From an uncultured Thiothrix sp. (lineage in GTDB: Bacteria > Pseudomonadota > Gammaproteobacteria > Thiotrichales > Thiotrichaceae), in the NCBI RefSeq assembly GCF_937873765.1, contig NZ_CALMZC010000013.1:62001-126000 (forward strand): 64,000 bases of DNA, in the 5' to 3' direction. The notes beneath the pieces are model-generated. The model did not search any database and was not told the origin of the DNA. It worked only from the letters and a program-made list of their open reading frames with translations. How positions within the stretch are numbered: position 1 is the first letter of the stretch; every line of letters begins with the position of its first letter. Of the stretch, positions 36,043-43,918 are shown piece by piece. The translations under genes were made by a program, and so were the position numbers.

Positions 36043-36540
36043 TCAAGATTGCTGCTCTTTCTTAATAAATGCTATTAGCTCATCTGCTGTGACAGGCCCT
36101 GGTTGCACGGCAATTAATTTACCTTGCGGATTAAAAACCAGCATCGTCGGCGTGCCATATAAACTTTCACCGGCTGTTTTATTCAAATAAGCATTCATTT
36201 CGCTTAAATCACTGAGTAAATTAGGAAAATCTAAATTGTATTGTTTTACAAAAGCTTGTGCCTCTGCTTTGCCGGCTTGGCCGTCAATGGAGATCCCATA
36301 CACAGCAGCTTCCGGAAAACTCACTTCAAAATCAGTCAAATAATGGATCGTTTGGCGGCAAACATGGCAATCCGCAGCCCAGATTTTCATGACCGTCCAT
36401 TTGCCCTTACCGACAATAGTTTCTAGCTTCACAGGCTGGCCTTGCAGATCTGTCATCGCAGTGGCAGGCGAGGTGATTAGCAGCCAAGTACAGAGAAGTG
36501 TGATAATACTTAGCATTTGAGTGGCGAGCCGTTTGTTCAT
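36043..36540 (-). CDS. Exported thioredoxin-like protein (CHVC)
   Basis: About 165 residues, paralogue of the preceding entry. A signal peptide (MNKRLATQMLSIITLLCTWL onward, ending PATA) is followed by MTDLQGQPVKLETIVGKGKW and the redox motif CHVC (AADCHVCRQTI); the cis-Pro is in LYGTPTMLVFNPQG. A CxxC with His-Val between the Cys is unusual for TlpA proteins and may shift the redox potential. It is the upstream gene of the pair and is divergent from rmuC across 96 bases. Confidence 0.85.
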   Translation of the reverse strand: MNKRLATQMLSIITLLCTWLLITSPATAMTDLQGQPVKLETIVGKGKWTVMKIWAADCHVCRQTIHYLTDFEVSFPEAAVYGISIDGQAGKAEAQAFVKQYNLDFPNLLSDLSEMNAYLNKTAGESLYGTPTMLVFNPQGKLIAVQPGPVTADELIAFIKKEQQS

Positions 36541-36636
36541 GCACAATACCTATCTTAAAGATCTTCAAGTTTACAGATCACTAATACGTAAGCAGTTGCT
36601 AACTAGATGCTTGCGTTTAGTACTTAAGGTGAGTTT

Positions 36637-37956
36637 ATGACCAGTTCTGCCTCCAGCCTTGGTCAGTTAGTGGATGCCAATATACTCTTGATCGTAGCAC
36701 TGTGCATGTTTCTGCTCGGCATTGGAGTCGCTTTTCTGATTTATAACCGCCCGCTGCAACAGGCACGCCAAGAAATTGAGCGTTTAAAGTTGCAATTGCA
36801 ATCAGAAGAGCAATTGCATGAAGAGCGTTTACGTCTGCTCGAAGATGCTCAAGATAAGCTGCACAATACCTTTGCAGCAGCCTCTCAACGTGCTTTGCGG
36901 GAAAATAATCAGCAATTCTTGCAACTCGCACAAGAAAGCATGCGCCGTTTTCAAGCGGAATCTCAAGCCGATTTAGATCAGCGTAAGCAGTCAATCCAAT
37001 ACTTGCTCGAGCCGATTCGTTCCGCGTTGGAGAAAACTGAACAGCAAATCCAAACCATTGAAAAAGACCGCCATGCTTCCTTTGGTGCTTTGGGGGAGCA
37101 GTTGCGCAATTTAAGTTTAGATCAATTGGCTTTACGTCAGGAGGCCAATAAATTATCAACCGCACTGCGTAATCCGGGCATGCGTGGAGAGTGGGGCGAA
37201 TTAACCTTAAAACGTATCGTCGAAATGGCTGGAATGGTGGAATATTGCGATTTTATGGAACAAGTCCAACGCAGTAATGAAGAACGCACGATTCGCCCCG
37301 ATATGATCATTCGTATGCCTGATAAGCGCGAACTGGTAATTGATGCGAAAACACCGATGGATGCATATATGGATGCGGCGCAAACTGAAAGCGACCAAGA
37401 TCGGACTCAGCATTTACAGCGCTATGCGCGGCATGTGCGTGAGCATGTAAGGCTCTTGTCCGCTAAGCGCTATTGGGAGCAGTTTGAGGGAGCACCGGAT
37501 TTTGTGGTTTTGTTTATGCCCGGTGAGCAATTCTTAGGTGCTGCCTTAGAACATGACAAAACCTTAATGAACGATGCGTTGGAAGCTAAAGTTATACTCT
37601 CCACACCTGCTACACTGATGGCTTTGTTGCGGGCAGTAGCGTTTGGCTGGCAACAAGCGGTCTTAACCGAAAATGCCACGCGGATTCGTGATGTGGGGAT
37701 AGAACTCCATAAACGTTTATCGATTCTAAGCAGCCATGCTGAACGGCTAGGCAAGCATTTAGAAGCTAGTGTGGATAGTTATAATCGCTTCTTAGGGTCG
37801 ATGGAGCGGAGCGTAATGCCGAGTGCGAAGCGCCTAGCCGAATTGGGTATTGAATCAGGGCGGTCTTTACCTGAGATTGCTTCATTAGAAACTAGCCCAC
37901 GCACCCCCATGCAGGCAGCTTTAGATTTAACTGAAGACTTACTAGACCAACCTTGA
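36637..37956 (+). CDS. rmuC: DNA recombination protein RmuC
   Basis: A 439-residue RmuC. One N-terminal membrane helix (ILLIVALCMFLLGIGVAFLI) leads into a coiled coil (about 45-180), then the PD-(D/E)XK-like RmuC domain with GMRGEWGELTLKRIVEMAGM, RPDMIIRMPDKRELVIDAK, FVVLFMPGEQFLGAAL and PATLMALLRAVAFGW. It limits inversions at short inverted repeats and is a predicted nuclease. AAGGTGAG is seven bases before the ATG. Confidence 0.93.
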   Translation: MTSSASSLGQLVDANILLIVALCMFLLGIGVAFLIYNRPLQQARQEIERLKLQLQSEEQLHEERLRLLEDAQDKLHNTFAAASQRALRENNQQFLQLAQESMRRFQAESQADLDQRKQSIQYLLEPIRSALEKTEQQIQTIEKDRHASFGALGEQLRNLSLDQLALRQEANKLSTALRNPGMRGEWGELTLKRIVEMAGMVEYCDFMEQVQRSNEERTIRPDMIIRMPDKRELVIDAKTPMDAYMDAAQTESDQDRTQHLQRYARHVREHVRLLSAKRYWEQFEGAPDFVVLFMPGEQFLGAALEHDKTLMNDALEAKVILSTPATLMALLRAVAFGWQQAVLTENATRIRDVGIELHKRLSILSSHAERLGKHLEASVDSYNRFLGSMERSVMPSAKRLAELGIESGRSLPEIASLETSPRTPMQAALDLTEDLLDQP

Positions 37957-38044
37957 AACCACATACAATCAAAAAGACGGTCAGTAGCGCTTCATAATTT
38001 AAAATTAAATGGTCTATTATCTTTAATCTCAGTAGGAAACGACC

Positions 38045-39037
38045 TTGAAACCCGTAAAAGCACGCGCTTATAACTCCTTATTCTTGATGGTTGGCCTCTT
38101 GCTGCTGACTAGTATTTTAATTTTTCTGTTCAAAGATGTGCTTACTCCATTTTTCTATTCTAAACAATTAGGCACTTTGGGTATCATTCTGAATCTAGCC
38201 ATTGTCGTTCTATTCCTCATGGGCTTAATGCGCATGATGATGTTGTTTGTGAGTTATGCGCATGAAGAAGAGGTGCTCGAACGGTTTGTTGAGCGAGTGA
38301 AGGATAATGCCGCCAATCCATTGCATAAATTAGATAGCAAAGCCTTGATCGTCCAGCGGGTTAATGCCCTGCAAGTACTCTATGATCAAAATGCAGAAAT
38401 CAATCAAGGCTCTTTAGCCGCGATTGTAGCGGCGGGTGAATCAGCGCGGTTTACCTTAGTGCGTTTTGTACACAATATATTGATTATTTCCGGGGTCTTC
38501 GGCACAGTCGTTTCGCTTTCAGTCGCGCTCTTCAATGCTGAGGGCTTACTCAATACACCGGATGATTTACAAAAAATGGGCGCGATTTTAGGTGGAATGT
38601 CGACTGCACTAAAAACAACCATCACTGCAATTTTGTCCTATGCCGCCTTTTCTTATTTTCATTTGCGCTTGCAAGATATTCGCACCCAATTACTTGCAAA
38701 TTTGGAGCAAACCACCACGTTATATGTGATGCCCCATTTCCGTACTACAGAGGTTAGTATCCTGAATGATGTGTCTATTTTAACTACCGAATTGCGTCAA
38801 GCAGCAGAGGCGGTGGCTAAAATTCAAGAGCGCTTTTTACAAGCAGGTGATCGTTTGCAATTAGCAGTGGATGATTTACAAGGGCAAATTAGTACGATTG
38901 GGCATGCCTTAGCGCGCACCGTGGAAACCAATAGCGAAGATTTGCGGGTAATTCGTGAGTCAATTCGCGAAGGTTTCCGTTTGGATGAACGTCACAGTAC
39001 ACCCAGTTTACCCAAAACTTCTTTAATGAGTCGTTAG
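38045..39037 (+). CDS. MotA/TolQ/ExbB-family proton-channel-like protein
   Basis: A 330-residue protein with four membrane segments (about 11-32, 44-70, 143-165, 187-206) and a large cytoplasmic loop between 2 and 3. The family signatures are present: SGVFGTVVSL (149-158, matching the GLLGTV of ExbB/TolQ) and TALKTTITAILSYAAFS (187-203). A long soluble C terminus (about 210-330) is predicted helical. Such subunits form the 5-fold ring of a proton-driven motor. TTG 38045 has AGGA seven bases ahead. The next gene, 7 bases on, encodes a partner with one membrane helix and a conserved Asp. No flagellar, Tol or ExbBD genes are near. Confidence 0.8.
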   Translation: MKPVKARAYNSLFLMVGLLLLTSILIFLFKDVLTPFFYSKQLGTLGIILNLAIVVLFLMGLMRMMMLFVSYAHEEEVLERFVERVKDNAANPLHKLDSKALIVQRVNALQVLYDQNAEINQGSLAAIVAAGESARFTLVRFVHNILIISGVFGTVVSLSVALFNAEGLLNTPDDLQKMGAILGGMSTALKTTITAILSYAAFSYFHLRLQDIRTQLLANLEQTTTLYVMPHFRTTEVSILNDVSILTTELRQAAEAVAKIQERFLQAGDRLQLAVDDLQGQISTIGHALARTVETNSEDLRVIRESIREGFRLDERHSTPSLPKTSLMSR

Positions 39038-39044
39038 GTGAGTT

Positions 39045-40010
39045 ATGCATCAGCAAAACAATGCGCTCTTGCAGATTCAGGATGCTCATGAGGAAAATTT
39101 CTGGCCTTCGTTTAGCGATGTGATGATGGTTATTCTAATGACCTTTTTGCTGGTCACGGTGGCAGTACTTTTATCGAATACCCGTTTACTGCAAGATTTG
39201 CGCTCAAATATCGCTGCTAAAGATCAAGCACGCCAAGAGGTAGCGAGTACCCTAAAAGAAAATGCCACTTTAGAAGAACAGCTTGATTATTATCGCCGCC
39301 AATTGAATTCTACTGAGACTGAGTTAATGCGTAGCGAAGCGTTAATAGAAAAAACGCGCACGGAGTTGAAAGAAACTAAAAACTTAGCAGCCACCCAAGC
39401 TAGCAAATTAGCGGCGCGCACGACTGAGTTGAAAGCGGTACAAACGAATCTAAGCACGGCGACTGCTACTAGTGAACGCTTACAAGCGGAGTTGACACAA
39501 ACGAAACGGGCGCAAGAAGTTGAAACCACACAATTACGCAATGAACTGAAACAAGTTCAAGAGAATCTCTCTCAGTCGCAAGCCGAAAATATTGAAAAAG
39601 AAACTACCTTAAGCAGCTTACGTACTCAAATTGAAGAAAACCGCAAAGAGCTTGAAAGCTTAGAAGGCGATTATTCGCAGTTAGATCAAAAATATCAAAA
39701 ACTGCTTAAACCTTCGCGTTCTAGCAAGGGCAAAAAAGTCGTAGAGGTCATGTATACCAGCGCGGGCTATAGTATTCGCAAACCCGGGGACTCTAACTAT
39801 CAAAGTGTAGGCTTAAGCCAGTTGAATAGTGCTTTAAATGATTTAAAGCTCAATCATGGTAATGATTTGTATGTAAAAATTGTAATTCCATCCAATAGTG
39901 GCTTGTCTTATAACCAAGCGTGGGCATTCACTCGCGATACCTTGGCTAAATACGATTATTATTATCAGGAAGATAAAAGTGTGCCTGCGGCAGAGGCTGA
40001 AGAAGAATAG
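39045..40010 (+). CDS. MotB/TolR-like partner with long coiled coil
   Basis: A 321-residue protein: one N-terminal membrane helix preceded by FWPSFSD (19-25), whose Asp25 sits where MotB/ExbD/TolR keep the proton-binding Asp. A Glu/Thr/Lys-rich coiled coil (about 50-225) and a C-terminal alpha/beta domain (about 235-310, GYSIRKPGDSNYQSVGLSQL onward) follow. The last has the strand-helix-strand rhythm of TolR/ExbD periplasmic domains rather than the OmpA domain of MotB. The acidic tail ends AEAEEE. It is coupled to the preceding channel gene. What the motor drives is unknown. Confidence 0.75.
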   Translation: MHQQNNALLQIQDAHEENFWPSFSDVMMVILMTFLLVTVAVLLSNTRLLQDLRSNIAAKDQARQEVASTLKENATLEEQLDYYRRQLNSTETELMRSEALIEKTRTELKETKNLAATQASKLAARTTELKAVQTNLSTATATSERLQAELTQTKRAQEVETTQLRNELKQVQENLSQSQAENIEKETTLSSLRTQIEENRKELESLEGDYSQLDQKYQKLLKPSRSSKGKKVVEVMYTSAGYSIRKPGDSNYQSVGLSQLNSALNDLKLNHGNDLYVKIVIPSNSGLSYNQAWAFTRDTLAKYDYYYQEDKSVPAAEAEEE

Positions 40011-40032
40011 TTAATCTTAAAACTTGCAGGAT

Positions 40033-40051
40033 GCAGCCTCACTGAGGCTGC
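40033..40051. terminator. Hairpin between convergent genes
   Basis: An 8-bp perfect stem GCAGCCTC/GAGGCTGC with a 3-base loop lies in the 57 bases between the stator-like pair and amtB. No long T-run follows on either strand, so strength is uncertain. Confidence 0.45.
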
Positions 40052-40067
40052 AAAACTTAGGACGGGG

Positions 40068-41261
40068 TTAGAGTTCAGGGTTTGCCTTGATCTTGTGAAT
40101 TGATAGGTCAGCACCGTTGTACTCTTCTTCTTGAGTCAAACGTAAGCCGACGGTTTTTCTTAAAATGCCATACACTGCAAAGCCTGCAATAGTAGCAATA
40201 GCAATGCCTAATAAAGTGCCAGCCAGTTGGCTCATAAAGCTGACACCACCCATACCGCCGAAAGCTTCTAAACCGAAGATGCCTGCAGCGATACCACCCC
40301 AAGCACCACATAAACCGTGCAAAGGCCAAACCCCTAGTACATCATCAATCCGCCATTTGTTTTGTGCGGCAGTGAAAGCCCAAACGAAAATCGCAGCAGC
40401 GATTACACCCACGAAGAGCGCGCCTAAGGGATGCATAATGTCGGAACCTGCACAAACCGCTACTAAGCCTGCCAAAGGGCCATTATGTACGAAGCCGGGG
40501 TCATTTTTACCTAAAACAATCGCTGCTAAAATTCCGCCTACCATTGCCATTAACGAATTGATTGCCACTAAACCACTGATACCTTGAACAGCTTGAGCCG
40601 ACATGACATTAAAGCCGAACCAACCCACAGTTAGTGTCCAAGCACCTAAGGCTAAAAAAGGAATATTGGACGGCGGATGCGCAGACATCGGTTTGCCTTG
40701 CTTATTATAACGGCCATAGCGTGCACCTAATAAAACAACAGCCCCTAACGCAATCCAACCACCCATCGCATGGACTACCACAGAGCCTGCAAAATCATGG
40801 AATTTAGCGCCAAACAGAGACTCAAACGCCGCTTGGATTCCAAAATTACCATTCCAAGCAATACCTTCAAAGAAAGGATAAACCAAAGCCACTAAAATGA
40901 ACGTCGCTGCGAGTTGGGGATGAAACTTAGCACGCTCTGCAATACCACCTGAGATAATCGCTGGAATAGCTGCGGCGAACGTCAGTAGAAAAAAGAATTT
41001 AACTAAACCAAAGCCATTGTTGGTGGCTAGTTCATGCGCACTATGGAAAAAGCCTGTCTGATACGCGACATAGTAGCCGATGAAGAAGTAAGCAATCGTT
41101 GACATTGCAAAGTCAGCAATAATCTTGACTAAAGCATTGACTTGGTTTTTATGCCGGACGGTACCGACTTCTAAAAAGGCAAAACCTGCATGCATGGCTA
41201 AAACCATGACAGCACCAATTAATACAAAGAGCGTATCTAGAGCGGGAACTAACTGCTCCAT
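40068..41261 (-). CDS. amtB: Ammonium transporter
   Basis: A 397-residue Amt/MEP/Rh-family channel with about eleven membrane helices. Recognised blocks include MVLAMHAGFAFLEVGTVRHK, FHDFAGSVVVHAMGGWIALG (a pore-lining His), GWFGFN, and WPLHGLCGAWGGIAAGIFG with the second pore His. It conducts ammonium into the cell. No glnK is adjacent, which is unusual because amtB is often paired with it; glnD is in this window. There is no signal peptide. The 300-base upstream region is described separately. Confidence 0.95.
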   Translation of the reverse strand: MEQLVPALDTLFVLIGAVMVLAMHAGFAFLEVGTVRHKNQVNALVKIIADFAMSTIAYFFIGYYVAYQTGFFHSAHELATNNGFGLVKFFFLLTFAAAIPAIISGGIAERAKFHPQLAATFILVALVYPFFEGIAWNGNFGIQAAFESLFGAKFHDFAGSVVVHAMGGWIALGAVVLLGARYGRYNKQGKPMSAHPPSNIPFLALGAWTLTVGWFGFNVMSAQAVQGISGLVAINSLMAMVGGILAAIVLGKNDPGFVHNGPLAGLVAVCAGSDIMHPLGALFVGVIAAAIFVWAFTAAQNKWRIDDVLGVWPLHGLCGAWGGIAAGIFGLEAFGGMGGVSFMSQLAGTLLGIAIATIAGFAVYGILRKTVGLRLTQEEEYNGADLSIHKIKANPEL

Positions 41262-41564
41262 GCGAAATGACCTCTTGAGCTAGATGCGGAATTCGCCCTA
41301 ATCTTATGCAGCACAGTCGTCTTGACTAGTAGCCTAACGCACAAAGATAGTGATTTTGCGAAAAAAATTAAATCTGTCGTCAAAGTGAGTAAAATATTGA
41401 ATTATTTTGGTGCTTAATTACCTTGATGCACTATTTTTATAAATTTATGCATTATTTAAGTGCATCGTTAAAAGGTGGTATTTATCTGAGTAGGGGAAGA
41501 CATTTTTCGGGGCAAAATGCCTATAATATATTAGTTGAGTGTCATCCTCGCATAGGTATGAAAT
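41262..41564 (-). promoter_or_regulatory. amtB upstream region with GATGCAC inverted repeat
   Basis: This 303-base gap has no convincing gene; a 60-codon frame from 41423 has no ribosome site and odd composition. It is AT-rich and has GATGCAC (41425-41431) and GTGCATC (41460-41466) as inverted arms with an ATGCAT between them (41447-41452), about 165-205 bases upstream of amtB. Enhancer-type sites of nitrogen regulators can lie at that distance, but I see no sigma-54 promoter, so the role is unknown. Confidence 0.3.
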
Positions 41565-42587
41565 ATGGATATCGCTACTTCCGCTGCGCGTCGCTCGTTG
41601 CGTGAGTCTATTGCTGCGTTAGCACTATTTATTGGTGGCTTGGCGTGGATTGCTGCTTTTTGGTTTCCGAGCTTTTATACCAGTCAAGGACCGGTCGAGG
41701 GCTATTGGGTGTTTGCCACTGGCTGGATGGGGTTTACGATTTTTCAATTTGCTTGGTATGCAAACTTGCTCATGCTCCTTGGTATTACCCTGATGTATAG
41801 CTCGCCTTTATGGGGTTCCATTTTGTCTAGCCTTGCGGTGTTAGTGGCGACGCAAGCCTTCTGGTTTAACTCGATTCCTACAGGTGAGGTGGATATACCG
41901 ATTATACAGTTAGGGCAGGGGTTTTGGTGTTGGTATGGGAGCATTACTTTGCTCGGGCTTGGAGTATTTTTAGGTTCAGAGCAAACTGAAGCTGAAAAAA
42001 ATCAGACTACGAAAAATCAACACGTTAGCGAGCTTGATTTGAAACTTAAAAAGTTTCCACCACAGCCAGCAACTTTAGCTGTCATGACGATGCCTGTCGC
42101 TTTAGTGCCAGAATTACATGGAACTAAGCACCTTGCTACCGCAGAAGCGTATGAACCTGTGATTTTGCAATCAGAGCCTTTAGCTAATTCTAGTGTCGTT
42201 AGTGTCGTGGAGCAGGAGTTAGTCTCTGTATCTATGAACGCAGCAACAGCCGAACTAGATACGACATCCCCTCCGTTTGCTGTGGTACCTGAGCCTGATG
42301 TACCCGAGTTTACCGCAGCGAATGAGCAAGAGTATCTCCAGTTACCTGATAAAGTTGCGCTTAAACCAGTTTATACCGAACACCTAGCTGAAGATTGGCC
42401 ACCAAAGATGAGCTTAGTAGTGAAGCCAGATCCTTTTACTACCGAACGCCATTTGGATAATGAGTTACCAGAGGTGACAGAGCAGGCCAAGGATACTGTT
42501 AAACCCAAAATTGAAGGGTTATCAACCTCGGCAACTGGTGCACCTGTACAAACTACGACAGGTTTTTTCGACCCATGGCGCACTTAG
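41565..42587 (+). CDS. Membrane protein with long acidic/proline-rich tail, function unknown
   Basis: A 340-residue protein I do not recognise. The first 145 residues hold four likely membrane helices (for example IAALALFIGGLAWIAAFWF, LLMLLGITLMYSSPLWG, ILSSLAVLVATQAFW) with aromatic-rich loops. Residues about 150-340 are low-complexity and rich in Glu, Pro, Val, Thr and Leu (phrases like VPELHG, VPEPDVPEF), probably disordered and cytoplasmic. No signature of a transporter or enzyme is seen. It converges on the next gene across a strong hairpin. Confidence 0.65.
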   Translation: MDIATSAARRSLRESIAALALFIGGLAWIAAFWFPSFYTSQGPVEGYWVFATGWMGFTIFQFAWYANLLMLLGITLMYSSPLWGSILSSLAVLVATQAFWFNSIPTGEVDIPIIQLGQGFWCWYGSITLLGLGVFLGSEQTEAEKNQTTKNQHVSELDLKLKKFPPQPATLAVMTMPVALVPELHGTKHLATAEAYEPVILQSEPLANSSVVSVVEQELVSVSMNAATAELDTTSPPFAVVPEPDVPEFTAANEQEYLQLPDKVALKPVYTEHLAEDWPPKMSLVVKPDPFTTERHLDNELPEVTEQAKDTVKPKIEGLSTSATGAPVQTTTGFFDPWRT

Positions 42588-42591
42588 TTGC

Positions 42592-42629
42592 TAACTGATC
42601 CTGTCTGCATATGAACACAGGATCAGTTA
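42592..42629. terminator. Bidirectional hairpin between convergent genes
   Basis: A 13-bp perfect stem TAACTGATCCTGT/ACAGGATCAGTTA with a 12-base loop follows the stop at 42587 and precedes the reverse-strand stop at 42641. It likely serves both. Confidence 0.6.
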
Positions 42630-42640
42630 CTAAAACAGGC

Positions 42641-43249
42641 TTAAATCGTGCAGGATTTAGCTTGTGCTTCCTTGCGCAAATCAGCCGCTATTTTAAATAG
42701 CTCTTGTGCTTTGCTTTGTTGTTGACTGCGTGCCTGACTCGTTGCTTGGCTCTCTAACACTTTAATTTTTAAAGCTAAGGTATTGCAGGACTGGTTGCTC
42801 GTCGTTGATGGTGGATTCACTCGTACTGGTGTTTGTACGGGGGGCGTAGTCATGCGGGTACTGGTAGTTGCTGGAGCTGGTGTGCGGCGTAGAGCAGCAA
42901 GGCGCTGTTGATCAGCGAGTGTCTGTGCGCGTTGTTGTGCAATCAAGCGCTGATTAATAGCTGGCTGAGCTGGTGCAGGCATGGCTGGACGAGTAGTCAC
43001 TGTTGCGACGGGGGTTTGAGGGCGATTGACCACTGGTGTAGTTGTCACAGGGCGGGCTCGTTGCAGGTTAGCAGGACGAGTACTGCCTGCAGGTACAGGA
43101 CGAGTGGTAGCAACGGGAGCTACTGGCGCAGGGCCTGGGGTCATGCTGCGATAGCAATAGTAAGAGATGCTGCAGTTTTCTGCATACACAGGGCTAGCTA
43201 ACAATGCACCGACTAAAGCAGTCAGGCCAAGCGAGGTTTGGAAACGCAT
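42641..43249 (-). CDS. Exported Pro/Thr/Ala-rich protein, function unknown
   Basis: About 202 residues. AAAGGAA six bases ahead of the ATG at 43249 and a signal peptide (MRFQTSLGLTALVGALLASP, then VYA) show it is expressed and exported. The middle is a linker of repeated Pro, Thr, Arg and Val (PVATTRPVPAGSTRPA), and the C-terminal 50 residues are Gln/Ala-rich with two Cys (SCNT at the start, KSCTI at the end) and a probable coiled coil. The N terminus of the mature form has NCSISYYCYR. Nothing in it tells a function. Confidence 0.65.
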   Translation of the reverse strand: MRFQTSLGLTALVGALLASPVYAENCSISYYCYRSMTPGPAPVAPVATTRPVPAGSTRPANLQRARPVTTTPVVNRPQTPVATVTTRPAMPAPAQPAINQRLIAQQRAQTLADQQRLAALRRTPAPATTSTRMTTPPVQTPVRVNPPSTTSNQSCNTLALKIKVLESQATSQARSQQQSKAQELFKIAADLRKEAQAKSCTI

Positions 43250-43415
43250 GTCAGATTCCTTTCGGTTGGGGGTTCGTAGGGTTTTTGACGCTATAAATTG
43301 GCAGAAGTTTAACAGATAGAGCGGCATTATGCCTGCTTGAACCAGCAGGAGAGTAGATTTTGTGCAGTTTTTGGGCTGCTCGTTCTGAATAAAAACTGGT
43401 TAGCAGCCCAATCCA

Positions 43416-43907
43416 TTAATGGTGATGGTGACCGCCTGGCCCATGAGCATGGCCGTGGCTGAGTTCATCTTTAGTCGCAGCCCGTACATCTAGCACAGTG
43501 ACTTTGAAGTTCAAAGTTTCGCCTGCTAACGGATGGTTGCCATCAATCGTAATTGTATCGCCCTCAACAGCAGTGATCACAATCGTTTGCATACCGGCAT
43601 TAGTCTGAGCATGGAATTGAGCACCGGGAACAATATGCTCTTCATCAGCACCCGCAAACATAGAGCGTGGCACTTGTTGTTGTAAAGCTTCATCTTTTAG
43701 GCCATAGGCATCTTCAGGTGGAATCGTCACATCCAACTCATCACCTTTTTGTTTGCCGGTTAAGGCATTTTCTAAGCCCGGAATAATATTATGAGCGCCA
43801 TGGAGGTACACAAACGGATGGTGTACATCAGCTTGGTCAAGGGTTTCGCCCTGAGTATTAGTTAACACATAAGCCAAGCTGGCCACGGTATTCGGAGCAA
43901 TTTGCAT
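43416..43907 (-). CDS. slyD: FKBP-type peptidyl-prolyl isomerase SlyD
   Basis: A 163-residue SlyD: an FKBP domain (VYLHGAHNIIPGLENALTGK, VTIPPEDAYG) with an inserted-flap chaperone domain (about 70-125) and a metal-binding His tail (GHAHGPGGHHHH). SlyD is a cytoplasmic prolyl isomerase/chaperone that can bind nickel and other divalent metals. It is 11 bases downstream of an LpxL-type gene on the same strand, so probably co-transcribed. Confidence 0.93.
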   Translation of the reverse strand: MQIAPNTVASLAYVLTNTQGETLDQADVHHPFVYLHGAHNIIPGLENALTGKQKGDELDVTIPPEDAYGLKDEALQQQVPRSMFAGADEEHIVPGAQFHAQTNAGMQTIVITAVEGDTITIDGNHPLAGETLNFKVTVLDVRAATKDELSHGHAHGPGGHHHH

Positions 43908-43918
43908 GCAAGTTTCCT

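Noticed and set aside
38045..40010. A Zorya defence system (ZorAB)
   Set aside because: The partner lacks the OmpA domain, the channel protein lacks the long ZorA tail, and no ZorC/D or ZorE gene is near.
41423..41605. A 60-codon forward frame upstream of 41565
   Set aside because: No ribosome site, odd composition, and it overlaps the better-supported gene in another frame.
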